NCBI GenBank assembly: GCA_017965685.1
Contig: JAGCPM010000153.1
Location: 1-6,067 of the forward strand
Reading direction: 5' to 3'
DNA: 6,067 bases
Source of the DNA: Kiritimatiellia bacterium
GTDB lineage: Bacteria > Verrucomicrobiota > Kiritimatiellia > RFP12 > UBA1067
The translations under genes were made by a program, and so were the position numbers. This document shows positions 5,442 through 6,067 of the stretch, in pieces (position 1 is the stretch's first letter; every line of letters starts with the position of its first letter). A model generated the notes under the pieces. The model was given only the letters and a program-made list of their open reading frames with translations. It was not told the DNA's origin and made no database searches.

Positions 5442-6067
5442 TAGCGATGGACGGCCCGAGCGGCGCCGGCAAATCAAGCGTGTCGAAGATTGTCGGCAAA
5501 CGCATGGGATTCCTGCACGTCGATTCCGGCGCGCTGTACCGCATAATGACGTGGCAGTGCCTCGCGAAGGGCGTGGATACGAAGAATCCCGAAGCCGTCG
5601 CAAAGGCCGTGCGCGAGGTCGATATCGAGCTCAGGCCCGAAAACGGCTCGATAGAATACTATGTCGGCGGCGAACTGCCCGGCAATCGCATCCGCACGCC
5701 GCAGATCAATGCGAACGCCTCCTACGTCGCCACCGTCAAGGAGGTGCGCGACAAGGTCACGGCCATACTGCGCTCGATGACCGCCTACGGCGACATCATA
5801 GTCGAGGGACGCGACATAACCACGGCCGTATTCCCGGATTCTCCCGCCCGCTTCTATCTCACCGCCAGCGCGGAAGCCCGTGCGCGCCGCCGCCAAAAGG
5901 AAGAAGTCGCCAAGGGGATCGCCAACCAGAGCGAAGAAGCCGTCCGCGCCTCGCTTCTCGCACGCGACAAGATCGATTCTACCCGCAAATACGCGCCTCT
6001 CGTGAAGGGCGACGGCGTGCTTGAGATAGATTCGAGCGACCTCACTCTGGACGAGGTCGTGGAGACC
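5429..6067 (+). CDS. cmk: cytidylate kinase (3' end outside window)
   Basis: Phosphorylates CMP/dCMP with ATP; cytoplasmic. I translated it directly: 213 codons are open to the right edge with no stop, so only about ten residues are probably missing (E. coli Cmk has about 227). Motifs are the P-loop DGPSGAGKSS (8-17), FLHVDSGALYR (28-38), IVEGRDITTAVFPD (124-137), FYLTASAEARARR (near 144-156) and the lid RDKIDSTRKYAPL (179-191). Small departures from the common pattern are the second Ser in GKSS where Thr is usual, SGALYR for TGAMYR, and RDITT for RDIGT. The start ATG lies inside the end of apbE, with a strong AAGGAGG (5418-5424) four bases upstream. With gmk five kilobases-worth of genes earlier in the same run, two nucleoside-monophosphate kinases share the apparent operon. 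Confidence 0.95.
   Translation, partial: MARVIAMDGPSGAGKSSVSKIVGKRMGFLHVDSGALYRIMTWQCLAKGVDTKNPEAVAKAVREVDIELRPENGSIEYYVGGELPGNRIRTPQINANASYVATVKEVRDKVTAILRSMTAYGDIIVEGRDITTAVFPDSPARFYLTASAEARARRRQKEEVAKGIANQSEEAVRASLLARDKIDSTRKYAPLVKGDGVLEIDSSDLTLDEVVET

Larger units (their letters stand above)
3..6067 (+). other. apparent single polycistronic unit of ten genes
   Basis: All ten genes share one strand. The junctions, in order, are a 7-base gap, ATGA overlap, ATGA overlap, 4-base gap, 1-base gap, TAATG overlap, GTGA overlap, 11-base overlap and 13-base overlap. No gap is large enough for a promoter or a hairpin terminator between genes, so any internal promoter would have to lie within coding sequence. 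Co-transcription is inferred from this packing. The beginning and end of the unit lie outside the window. Confidence 0.8.

Noticed and set aside
4782..5603. Minus-strand open frame of 273 codons
   Set aside because: It is opposite apbE and cmk, is Arg/Ala-rich and resembles no family I know.
5551..6024. Plus-strand open frame of 157 codons
   Set aside because: It is a shifted-frame shadow of cmk, very Arg-rich and without motifs. The cmk frame has all kinase motifs and stays open to the window edge.

Overview
The window holds ten genes, all on the + strand, packed so tightly that the only intergenic gaps are 7, 4 and 1 bases. Every other junction is a stop/start overlap (ATGA, TAATG, GTGA, or 11-13 bases of shared sequence). 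The first and last genes run off the edges. I see no promoter, terminator, RNA gene, repeat array or mobile element, and no believable gene on the minus strand. The layout reads as the middle of one long transcription unit.

Organism: a GC-rich Gram-negative bacterium is likely. It has a lipoprotein-type ApbE and a Ketoacyl-synt_2-like protein of the kind known from aryl-polyene/flexirubin pathways. CoaC is a stand-alone protein rather than part of a CoaBC fusion, and the UDP-sugar dehydrogenase is a short form. A member of the PVC group or a similar poorly cultured lineage is possible, but this is a weak inference and cannot be settled from the sequence alone.

Layout: (1) 3-464, 3' part of a short UDP-glucose 6-dehydrogenase-like enzyme. 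(2) 472-1455, YrbG-type Ca2+/Na+ antiporter. (3) 1452-2090, ribulose-phosphate 3-epimerase with unusual loop residues. (4) 2087-2611, CoaC-only phosphopantothenoylcysteine decarboxylase. (5) 2616-2867, FmdB-like zinc-ribbon protein. (6) 2869-3468, guanylate kinase. (7) 3468-4184, soluble dolichol-phosphate-mannose-synthase-like GT2. (8) 4181-4687, stand-alone Ketoacyl-synt_2-like protein with a GTG start. (9) 4677-5441, compact ApbE lipoprotein that lacks an expected metal ligand. (10) 5429-6067, cytidylate kinase, cut off near its C-terminus.

How the genes fit together: most are central housekeeping functions (pentose phosphate pathway, CoA synthesis, GMP and CMP kinases). Between the two nucleotide kinases sits a three-gene block (polyprenyl-phosphate glycosyltransferase, ketosynthase-like protein, ApbE) that points to the envelope or lipids. 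This block is the most interesting part: an isolated relative of a polyene-pathway protein, translationally coupled to a glycosyltransferase and to an unusual flavin-transferase-like lipoprotein. I find no clear sign of a wholly new system. The best leads are the KS-like protein, the odd ApbE, and the domain-reduced forms of Ugd and CoaC.
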